From positions 240,046 to 304,045 of the forward strand of contig NZ_SDLT01000004.1 of the NCBI RefSeq assembly GCF_004522235.1: a stretch of 64,000 nt of DNA, in the 5' to 3' direction. Made by a program: the position numbers and the translations under genes. The notes under the pieces are model-generated. The model searched no databases. It was not told where the DNA came from and saw only the letters and a program-made list of their open reading frames with translations. This DNA is from Amycolatopsis nivea (lineage in GTDB: Bacteria > Actinomycetota > Actinomycetes > Mycobacteriales > Pseudonocardiaceae). Below are positions 57,273-64,000 of the stretch, in pieces (the first letter of the stretch is position 1; the number at the start of each line of letters is the position of its first letter).

Positions 57273-58025
57273 TCAGCCGTACGTGTCACGCGGCCCGCGA
57301 CCAGGCACGTGCCGGGGCCCTTTCCGCCAGCTCGGAGCGGTCGGACCCTGGATCCGCATCCGCTTGACCACGCCGTTCCCGACGCCCGCGGCGATCTTCG
57401 CCAGCAATTTGCCCTGCAGCAACCGCAACTGCGTCGCCCACGCGGTGGAACTCGCGCGGACGGTCAGCTCGCCGTCTTTCAGCGCGACCGGCTGGGCGTG
57501 TTCGGCGACGTCCTCGCCCACGAGCCGGGCCCACTGCCCGAACACGCGCGCGTTCGTCATCGTGTCCTGCCAGCCGCTGTCGGAGATCAGCCGCGAGACG
57601 AGCCTGCCGAGCGGCTGCGGGTCGCGCGGATCCGCGCCGGGACCGGACCAGCGCCGCCGCGCCCGGTTCTGCCCGCCGCCCCCGTTGATCCGGCCGCGCC
57701 GGAGGTTCGGCGGGGCTCCGCGTTCGCGGGCTTTCGCCTTCGCCGCTTCGAGCGCGGCGTGCGCGAGGTCGCGGCCGCTCGGTTTGTCCCCAGCGGCCGT
57801 CTCGTTCGGCCCAGTGGAACTGTCACGCTCAGTCGCGCCACGCGCGGGATTTCCGGAAGTGTCGCCCGCTGCCGGGGTGTCAAGACCGCCATCCGGCCGG
57901 TTCGTCACTCGCGGCGATAACGCGGCTCCGGGTTTATCCACACTGTCCACAGGTTTGTCCCCAGATCGGTGGGCAACCCGCGTGACCCCGGTCACCCCGC
58001 GTGGTCGTCGTGGCTGTTCAGGCAC
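57273..58025 (-). CDS. DciA-like (DUF721) replicative helicase operator
   Basis: 250 residues. The first 115 are disordered. The C-terminal DUF721/KH-like domain (about 130-225) contains '[61 protein letters not shown]'-type sequence. DciA proteins load or activate DnaB. GTG at 58025 overlaps the recF stop by 8 bases. The N-terminal coding region contains DnaA boxes. Confidence 0.88.
   Translation of the reverse strand: MPEQPRRPRGVTGVTRVAHRSGDKPVDSVDKPGAALSPRVTNRPDGGLDTPAAGDTSGNPARGATERDSSTGPNETAAGDKPSGRDLAHAALEAAKAKARERGAPPNLRRGRINGGGGQNRARRRWSGPGADPRDPQPLGRLVSRLISDSGWQDTMTNARVFGQWARLVGEDVAEHAQPVALKDGELTVRASSTAWATQLRLLQGKLLAKIAAGVGNGVVKRMRIQGPTAPSWRKGPRHVPGRGPRDTYG
57784..57963 (+). promoter_or_regulatory. 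DnaA-box cluster inside the dciA-like gene
   Basis: TTATCCACA (57934-57942, exact consensus), CTGTCCACA (57943-57951), TTGTCCCCA (57955-57963) and TTGTCCCCA (57784-57792). The first three abut within 30 bases, encoding '[11 protein letters not shown]' on the other strand. They lie 3.5 kb from oriC. Confidence 0.6.
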
Positions 58026-59172
58026 GGTTCACCTCCCCGTCGGCCACCGTGAACCTCGCACCGGCGAGCTCCTCGGGCACGTCCTCGGCCACCGCCGCGG
58101 TGATGAGCACCTGCTCGGCGCTCGCGGAGACCTCGGCCAGCCGCGCCCGGCGCTTGCGGTCGAGTTCGGCAAACACATCGTCCAGCAACAAGACCGGTTC
58201 GCCCGCTTCGGCGCGCAGAAGTTCGTAACTTCCGAGCCGCAACGCGAGCGCGAACGACCACGACTCGCCGTGGCTCGCGTACCCCTTCGCCGGCGCTTCG
58301 CCGAGAATCAGCTCCAGTTCGTCCCGATGCGGGCCGACCAGGCTGATCCCTCGCTCCAGCTCCTGCCGACGCGTGTCCGCCAGGGCCTTCAGCAACAACT
58401 CGCGCAGTACCTCTGCCTCGGCACGCTCTCCGCCAGGCACTCCGTACGACGGCGGAAGCGCTTCGCCGAGCGAAGACTTGTACGCGATCTTCGCCGGGCG
58501 AGAGTCGGGCGCGACCCCCATATAGGCGTCGGCCGTGTACGGCGCGAGGTCCGCGATGAGGTTCAGCCGTGCCGCCAGCAGCTGCGCGCCAGCCACCGAG
58601 AGATGGTCGTCCCACACGTCGAGCGTCGACAGCGCGTACGGGTCTTCGCGACCAGTACGACGTTTGCCCGCGGTCTTGAGAAGCGCGTTGCGCTGCTTAA
58701 GCACCTTCTCGTAGTCCGCGCGCACGCCTGCGTACCGAGGCGCGCGAAGCACGAGCAGTTCGTCCATGAACCGACGGCGTTCGCTCGGATCGCCGCGCAC
58801 CAGCGAGAGGTCCTCCGGAGAGAACAGCACCGTACGCAGAATGCCGAGCACGTCGCGCGGCTTGCCGACCGCGCCACGGTTCACCCGCGCGCGGTTGGCG
58901 CGGCCGGGCGTGATCTCGAGTTCGACCGTCAGCTCGCGGTCTTCGTTGACGACCGCGACCCGGACGAGCGCGCGCTCACAGCCGTGCCGGACGAGCGGGG
59001 CGTCCGTGGCGACCCGGTGCGAACCGAGGGTCGCCACGTAGCCGATCGCTTCGAGCAGGTTCGTCTTCCCCCGGCCGTTCTGGCCGACGAGCACGACCGG
59101 CCCCGGTTCGAGGGCGAGGTCGGCCAGCGGCCAGGACCGGAAGTCGGTGACCTGGAGATGTCGCAGATACAC
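58018..59172 (-). CDS. recF: Recombination protein RecF
   Basis: 384 residues. SMC-like ATPase: Walker A '[14 protein letters not shown]' (about 30-43), '[22 protein letters not shown]' near 115, signature/Walker B '[20 protein letters not shown]' (about 330-350). Binds single-strand gaps and helps load RecA. 18 bases after gnd. Confidence 0.95.
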   Translation of the reverse strand: MYLRHLQVTDFRSWPLADLALEPGPVVLVGQNGRGKTNLLEAIGYVATLGSHRVATDAPLVRHGCERALVRVAVVNEDRELTVELEITPGRANRARVNRGAVGKPRDVLGILRTVLFSPEDLSLVRGDPSERRRFMDELLVLRAPRYAGVRADYEKVLKQRNALLKTAGKRRTGREDPYALSTLDVWDDHLSVAGAQLLAARLNLIADLAPYTADAYMGVAPDSRPAKIAYKSSLGEALPPSYGVPGGERAEAEVLRELLLKALADTRRQELERGISLVGPHRDELELILGEAPAKGYASHGESWSFALALRLGSYELLRAEAGEPVLLLDDVFAELDRKRRARLAEVSASAEQVLITAAVAEDVPEELAGARFTVADGEVNRA

Positions 59173-59190
59173 GGGCGGGGACCGCGGGAG

Positions 59191-60081
59191 CTAGCTCCCG
59201 GCCTTCTTCACAGCGTGGCCGCCGAACTGGTTGCGCAGCGCGGCGACGGCACGCATCGCGGCGGAGTCCTTCTGCCGGGAGGAGAACCGGGCGAACAGCG
59301 CGGCCGACAGCACCGGGGCGGGCACCGCGTTGTTGACCGCTTCCTCCAGCGTCCAGCGGCCTTCGCCGGAGTCCTCGACGTAGCCTTCGAGGTCGTCCAG
59401 CTCCGGGTCCTCGTCCAGCGCGCGCACCAGCAGGTCGAGCAGCCAGGAGCGGACCACGGTGCCGCGCTGCCAGCCCTTGATCACGGCGGGCACGTCGTCG
59501 ACGGTCTTCGCGGCTTCGAGCAGCTCGAAGCCCTCGGCGTAGGCCTGCATGATGCCGTACTCGATGCCGTTGTGGATCATCTTCGCGTAGTGCCCGGCGC
59601 CGACCGAGCCGGCGTGCGAGAAGCCTTCCTCGCGCGGGCCCTCCGGACGCAGCGCGTCGAAGATCGGCATCGCGCGCTGGACGTCCGACGCCGCGCCGCC
59701 GACCATCAGGCCGTAGCCGTTGTCCTTGCCCCACACGCCGCCGGAGACGCCGCAGTCGAGGTAGCCGACGCCGTGCGCGGCGAGCAGATCAGCGTTCAGC
59801 TTGTCGTCGGTGAACTTCGAGTTCCCGCCGTCGATCACCAGGTCGCCCTCGGACAGCAGCTGCCCGAGTTCGGTCACGGTCTGCCGGGTCGGCTCGCCCG
59901 CCGGGACCATGATCCACACGATCCGCGGACCGGACAGCTTGGACACCAGGTCTTCGAGCGACGTCGAGTCGCTGACGTCCTGGTTGCGGTCGTAGCCGAC
60001 CACCTCGTGCCCGGCGGCGCGCAGCCGCTCGCGCATGTTGAAGCCCATCTTGCCCAGGCCGACGAGACCCAGCTGAACCAT
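59191..60081 (-). CDS. gnd: 6-phosphogluconate dehydrogenase, decarboxylating (short form)
   Basis: 296 residues, the short GntZ/YqeC-like class. 'LGLVGLGKMGFNM' (NAD(P)-binding), 'VIDGGNSKFTDD', 'GVSGGVWG' and 'HAGSVGAGHYAKMIHNGIEYG' (catalytic Lys). Oxidises 6-phosphogluconate to ribulose 5-phosphate. Its place between dnaN and recF is an actinobacterial hallmark. ATG with AAAGGGGATC upstream. Confidence 0.93.
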   Translation of the reverse strand: MVQLGLVGLGKMGFNMRERLRAAGHEVVGYDRNQDVSDSTSLEDLVSKLSGPRIVWIMVPAGEPTRQTVTELGQLLSEGDLVIDGGNSKFTDDKLNADLLAAHGVGYLDCGVSGGVWGKDNGYGLMVGGAASDVQRAMPIFDALRPEGPREEGFSHAGSVGAGHYAKMIHNGIEYGIMQAYAEGFELLEAAKTVDDVPAVIKGWQRGTVVRSWLLDLLVRALDEDPELDDLEGYVEDSGEGRWTLEEAVNNAVPAPVLSAALFARFSSRQKDSAAMRAVAALRNQFGGHAVKKAGS

Positions 60082-60130
60082 GAGATCCCCTTTGGATTGG
60101 ATCGGTTTTCCTCGGTTGGACGCGCGCCGC

Positions 60131-61264
60131 TCAGCCCGGCAGCCGGACCGGCATGAGCAGGTAGAGATACCCGGGGACGACGTTGCCCTCGGCGTCGGCT
60201 GGCTTGATCAGCGCCGGGCGGTTGGGCGTGGTGAACGTCAGCTCGGCCCGGTCGCTGTGCAGCGCGCCGAGCCCGTCGACGAGGTAGCCGGGGTTGAACG
60301 CGATGGTGACCGGCTCGCCCTCGTAGTCGACCTGGAGTTCTTCCTCGGCGCTGCCCTCGTCGTCGCCGCCAGCGGACAGCCGCAGGGAGCCGTCGCCGAA
60401 TTCGAGCCGCACCTGGGTGCCGCGCTCGGCGACCAGCGACACGCGCTTGATCGACTCGGTGAGCGCGCTGACCTCGATGACCGCGCGCGAGGTGTGGTTC
60501 GCGGGCAGCAGCTGGCGGTAGGGCGGGAACTCGGCGTCGAGCAGCCGGGTGGTCGTGTAGCGGCCGGCCCCGGACAGGCCGAGCAGTCCGTCGCCGGAAG
60601 CGAGCGCGAGCTGCACGGTGGTGCCCGCGCCGCCGAGCGTCTTGGCCGCCTCGGCGAGCGTGCGCGCCGGGACGAGCACCGCGGCGTCGGACAGGCCCTC
60701 GGCGGGCTTCCAGGTGAACTCGCGCATGGCGAGCCGGAACCGGTCGGTGGCGACGAGGGTGAGCGTCTCGCCGGAGATCTCCAGCCGCATGCCGGTGAGC
60801 ATGGGGAGCGTGTCGTCCTTGCCCGCCGCGGTGGCGACCTGGGTGACCGCCTGGCCGAAGACGTCGCCGGTGAGCTCGCCCGCGTGCGCGGGCTGGGACG
60901 GCAGCTGCGGGTAGTCCTCGACCGGCATGGTCGGGAGGCTGAACCGGGCACTGCCGCACGTGATGGTGGCGCGGGCGCCGTCGACGGAGATCTCCACCGG
61001 CTGCGCGGGGAGCGCCTTGGTGATGTCGGCGAGGAGGCGGCCGGAGACGAGCAGCCGTCCGCCGTCGGCGATGGTCGCGGGAACGCCGACCGTGGCCGAG
61101 ACCTCGTAGTCGAAGCCGGAGACTGTGAGCGCGTCGGACTCCCCGTCCGCGCCCGCGTCGAGGAGAACACCGCCCAGCACCGGCACCGGAGGCCGGGAGG
61201 GGAGGCTTCTGGCCACCCACGCGACGGCGTCGGCGAGCCCGTCGCGCTCGACGCGGATCTTCAT
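60131..61264 (-). CDS. dnaN: DNA polymerase III sliding clamp (beta subunit)
   Basis: 377 residues from ATG 61264 with AAAGGAAG upstream. Three clamp domains; '[14 protein letters not shown]', '[13 protein letters not shown]' and the C-terminal '[12 protein letters not shown]' (partner-binding pocket) are characteristic. The upstream in-frame extension to 61396 has no ribosome site and lies in oriC-proximal sequence. Confidence 0.96.
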   Translation of the reverse strand: MKIRVERDGLADAVAWVARSLPSRPPVPVLGGVLLDAGADGESDALTVSGFDYEVSATVGVPATIADGGRLLVSGRLLADITKALPAQPVEISVDGARATITCGSARFSLPTMPVEDYPQLPSQPAHAGELTGDVFGQAVTQVATAAGKDDTLPMLTGMRLEISGETLTLVATDRFRLAMREFTWKPAEGLSDAAVLVPARTLAEAAKTLGGAGTTVQLALASGDGLLGLSGAGRYTTTRLLDAEFPPYRQLLPANHTSRAVIEVSALTESIKRVSLVAERGTQVRLEFGDGSLRLSAGGDDEGSAEEELQVDYEGEPVTIAFNPGYLVDGLGALHSDRAELTFTTPNRPALIKPADAEGNVVPGYLYLLMPVRLPG

Positions 61265-62174
61265 GCGCGCTTCCTTTCGACAGCCGAGCCCCTCGGCTCG
61301 TGAAGGGGTCGCCGGGCGCCAGTCGTGAGCACCGCGCGCGACCGGGTCCCCGCCGGTCCGGTCCGCCCCGCGCGGGAACGGACCAGCTGCAGACATCCAC
61401 GTTAGGCCGTCGCCGGGGGTGCCGTCACCTCGGCCTCCCCTTCACTTTGTCGACAAGACGACACGAATCTCGGCTTGTCCCCAGTTTCGTCCTCCGCCTG
61501 TTTTTGTTCTGTTCTTTCTTAGAAGAGATGAAAAACCAGTAGCAGTAATAGGGGCTGTGGATTGTGTGGACAGCGCTCGTTCGCGCTGGTCGTGGCGTGC
61601 GTCGGCCTGTGGGCAGCCCTGGTGGCGGATCGGTGGATGGTTCGGGCGATCCGTGGATGGTTTCGAGCCGTCCCGGATTCATCCACAGTTGTCCCCAGTT
61701 ATCCCCACAGTTGTCCCCAGGTTGGGACCGAGTTGTACCCAGGCTCTGGGGGCAGCCGAAGCGGCCGGGATCGCCCTGGTGAGTGACGACCCACAGTTGT
61801 GGATGACCTGTGGGCAACCTGGGGAATCCGCGTGGACAACCCTGGGGACAACCTGTGGATCCGGTGTGAACGGGATGTGGATCAAATCCGGGTCGCCGCA
61901 GGTCTGGGATTCGTTGGCACTGTGGGCAAACTGCACACACCCTGGGGAAAACCCCTTGTGTATCAATGAGTTTGGGAAATTCTCTGTACACAGGCTGTGG
62001 ACGTCTGTGGATGCGTACGCGTGCTTCGCTCCGCTGCTTATCCGTACGCACGCTTCGGCTGCGTACGCGCGAGAAGCCAGTCATGGCAGCAAAAAGGGCA
62101 CCACGGGTGGTCCGTGGTGCCCTTATCGTCGAAACCAGACTGTCTACAAGCGAGTGTCCAAACGCGGCAGTCGG
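61265..62174. other. oriC: oriC region (dnaN-dnaA intergenic)
   Basis: 910 bases with no gene. DnaA-box-like 9-mers in the plus orientation: TTGTCCCCA at 61475, 61689 and 61711, TCATCCACA at 61679, TTATCCCCA at 61699, TTGTACCCA at 61733. In the opposite orientation: TGTGGATGA 61798, TGTGGGCAA 61809 and 61921, CGTGGACAA 61831, TGGGGACAA 61843, TGTGGATCC 61855, TGTGGATCA 61876, TGTGGACGT 61996, TGTGGATGC 62006. An AT-rich stretch at about 61499-61553 is the likely unwinding element. GCGTACGC-type repeats lie at 62011-62072. Confidence 0.92.
62091..62124 (-). terminator. Intrinsic terminator of dnaA
   Basis: Arms AAGGGCACCACGG/CCGTGGTGCCCTT (13 bp) with a 5-base loop; on the minus strand followed by TTTGCTGCC. 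50 bases after the dnaA stop. Confidence 0.9.
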
Positions 62175-63857
62175 CTACTGCCGAGCGCGCTGCTTGATGC
62201 GCGAGGTGAGCTCCTGCACCTGGTCGTAAATCCGCCGGCGCTCGGCCATCTCCTTGCGGATCTTCTTGTCCGCGTGCATGACGGTCGTGTGGTCGCGGCC
62301 GCCGAACGTCTGGCCGATCTTCGGCAGCGACATCTCGGTCAGCTCGCGGCAGAGGTACATCGCGATCTGCCGCGCCGTGGCGAGCGCCTTCGTCTTGCCG
62401 GGCCCGCACAGCTCGTCGAGCGTCACGTCGAAGAACTCGGCGGTGACGCCCATGATGGTCGGCGCGGTGATCTCCGGCGTGTGCGAATCCGGGATCAGGT
62501 CGCGCAGCACGATCTCGGCGAGCCCGACTTCCACCGGCTGCTGGTTCAGCGACGCGAACGCGGTGACGCGGATCAGCGCGCCCTCCAGTTCGCGGATGTT
62601 CGCCTCGACCCGCGACGCGATGAACTCCAGCACCTCGCCGGGCACCGCGAGCCGGTCCTGAGCCGCCTTCTTGCGCAGGATCGCGATCCGGGTCTCCAGC
62701 TCAGGCGGCTGGATGTCGGTGATCAGGCCCCATTCGAACCGCGTCCGCAGCCGGTCCTCCAGGGTCTCCAGCCGCTTGGGCGGCCGGTCGGAGCTGACGA
62801 CGATCTGCTTGTTCTGGTTGTGCAGCGTGTTGAAGGTGTGGAAGAACTCCTCCTGGGTGCCTTCCTTGCCCTCCAGGAACTGGATGTCGTCCACCAGCAG
62901 GATGTCGACGTCGCGGTAGCGGCGCTGAAAAGCGACCTTGCGGTCGTCGCGCAGCGAGTTGATGAAGTCGTTCGTGAACTCTTCGGTCGAGACGTAGCGC
63001 ACGCGCATGCCGGGGAACAGCCGCTGCGCGTAGTGCCCGACGGCGTGCAGCAGGTGCGTCTTGCCGAGCCCGGACTCGCCCCAGATGAACAGCGGGTTGT
63101 ACGCGCGGGCGGGCGCCTCGGCGACGGCGACCGCGGCGGCGTGCGCGAAGCGGTTGGACGCGCCGATGACGAAGGTGTCGAAGTTGTACTTCTCGTTCAG
63201 CTTCGTCTTCGACGTCTGCGGCTGCGCGGGAGCGGTGTAGGGCTGGCCCGCGATCGGCTGCCCGGCGAACCGGGGCCAGATCTCGTTCGCGGTCGCCAGC
63301 GCTTCGCCCTCTTCGTCGACTTCTTCGTCCGGGTCCTCGAGGTCGTCGAGGACGGGGTGCAGCGGCTGCTGAGGAGGCGGTGGCGGCGGCGGGTCGACCC
63401 GCGCCGGCGGAAGACCGGCCGCTTCGACCTGAGGCCGGCGCGGCGGCGGTTTCGGCTTCGGGCGCTCCGGGCGCACGTGGTCGGCCTGGCCGTTCTCCAG
63501 GTGCGGGCTCGCCTGCGGCACCGGCTCCGGCCGCGGGACATCGTTTTCCACCCGGGCGGGTGACGCCGCATAGCGGGGGGCGGGCGCGACCGGTTCGGTG
63601 CTGTCGACCTTCACCGCGAGCGACACCGGACGGCCGAGCCGCCGGGACAGCGCTTCGGTGATGGAGGTGCGCAGCGCGCGTTCGATGGCTTCCTTCGCGA
63701 AATCGCTCGGCGCGGCGAGCAGCGCGGTGCCGTCGAGGAGACCGATCGGGCGGGTCACCCGCATCCAGGCTCGTTGCTGCGGGGAGAGGGTGCCGTCGGA
63801 CAGCTCCCGCACCACCTGCTCCCAGATGACGCCCAGATTGTGCTGGTGCTCCGACAC
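62175..63857 (-). CDS. dnaA: Chromosomal replication initiator DnaA
   Basis: 560 residues from GTG 63857 ('[16 protein letters not shown]'). Domain I 1-85; long Pro-rich domain II (about 95-215); AAA+ domain III with Walker A '[14 protein letters not shown]' (about 258) and Walker B '[12 protein letters not shown]' (about 320); domain IV ends '[20 protein letters not shown]', the DnaA-box-reading helix-turn-helix. Opens oriC and loads the helicase. Confidence 0.97.
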   Translation of the reverse strand: MSEHQHNLGVIWEQVVRELSDGTLSPQQRAWMRVTRPIGLLDGTALLAAPSDFAKEAIERALRTSITEALSRRLGRPVSLAVKVDSTEPVAPAPRYAASPARVENDVPRPEPVPQASPHLENGQADHVRPERPKPKPPPRRPQVEAAGLPPARVDPPPPPPPQQPLHPVLDDLEDPDEEVDEEGEALATANEIWPRFAGQPIAGQPYTAPAQPQTSKTKLNEKYNFDTFVIGASNRFAHAAAVAVAEAPARAYNPLFIWGESGLGKTHLLHAVGHYAQRLFPGMRVRYVSTEEFTNDFINSLRDDRKVAFQRRYRDVDILLVDDIQFLEGKEGTQEEFFHTFNTLHNQNKQIVVSSDRPPKRLETLEDRLRTRFEWGLITDIQPPELETRIAILRKKAAQDRLAVPGEVLEFIASRVEANIRELEGALIRVTAFASLNQQPVEVGLAEIVLRDLIPDSHTPEITAPTIMGVTAEFFDVTLDELCGPGKTKALATARQIAMYLCRELTEMSLPKIGQTFGGRDHTTVMHADKKIRKEMAERRRIYDQVQELTSRIKQRARQ

Positions 63858-63969
63858 CGGTCTGACTCCCCTCCCCTCGTCGGCGCGCACGCCTGCGACC
63901 CGCCCCGAGCACGTCCTGGAAGCTCGCCTCGAGCACGCGGTCCGGACTCACCCGCGCGACGGCACAGCG

Positions 63970-63990
63970 ATATCCACAAAGTTGTCCACA
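63970..63990. promoter_or_regulatory. DnaA boxes upstream of dnaA
   Basis: ATATCCACA (63970-63978) and the exact actinobacterial box TTGTCCACA (63982-63990), about 115 bases upstream of the dnaA start. Position suggests autoregulation of dnaA. Confidence 0.7.
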
Positions 63991-64000
63991 GCTGTGCACT

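Overview
The window is about 64 kb of high-GC actinobacterial chromosome containing the replication origin. Gene order matches the origin region of Mycobacterium, inverted: dnaA, oriC, dnaN, gnd, recF, dciA-like, gyrB, gyrA, a DUF3566 protein, tRNA-Ile, tRNA-Ala, ppiA, rhomboid protease, crgA, pabA/trpG, then pknB-pknA-pbpA-rodA-pstP-fhaB-fhaA and a tRNA-Leu. The protein families around this core (an SCO5389-type protein, DUF6918, DUF2020, a DLW-39 peptide, a class E sortase) and the many GTG starts suggest Pseudonocardiales, most likely Amycolatopsis or a close relative. This assignment is inferred from family content and synteny; no database was searched.

Layout. 1-6.5 kb: accessory block with a glycerophosphotransferase-like protein cut by the left edge, an NB-ARC/TPR STAND-type ATPase, and a four-gene operon of type VII secretion-like substrates and partners. 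6.7-16.4 kb: tRNA-Leu and the cell-wall growth and division signalling operon fhaA-fhaB-pstP-rodA-pbpA-pknA-pknB, joined by 1-4 base overlaps and closed by a strong terminator. 16.4-18.9 kb (minus strand): an EACC1-like small protein, an ABC exporter pair and pabA/trpG. 19-30 kb: ferredoxin-NADP reductase behind a putative iron box, redox enzymes and regulators, sortase, crgA, PH-domain protein, rhomboid, ppiA and small conserved proteins. 30-48.9 kb: accessory metabolism and regulation, including pdxH-like, an AraC/VOC/UvrA-like drug-tolerance-type operon, amidase, GT87 mannosyltransferase, HelD helicase, LLM/MarR pair, ankyrin protein, TetR/NTF2 pair, an ABM-like gene with a MerR-type promoter, and a decayed lipoprotein gene. 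48.9-64 kb: tRNA-Ala, tRNA-Ile, gyrase, recF, gnd, dnaN, oriC and dnaA.

How it works together. The minus-strand genes from dnaA to gyrA and the tRNAs run with the fork leaving oriC leftwards; the pknB operon runs against it. DnaA-box-like sequences occur in oriC as two opposed arrays, upstream of dnaA, inside the 5' coding part of the dciA-like gene, and as two perfect boxes at the start of the PH-domain gene about 35 kb away. The accessory segments hold several unusually clear palindromic operators (MarR, TetR, MerR-type, iron-type), many at divergent gene pairs, and several genes appear to be expressed from leaderless transcripts.
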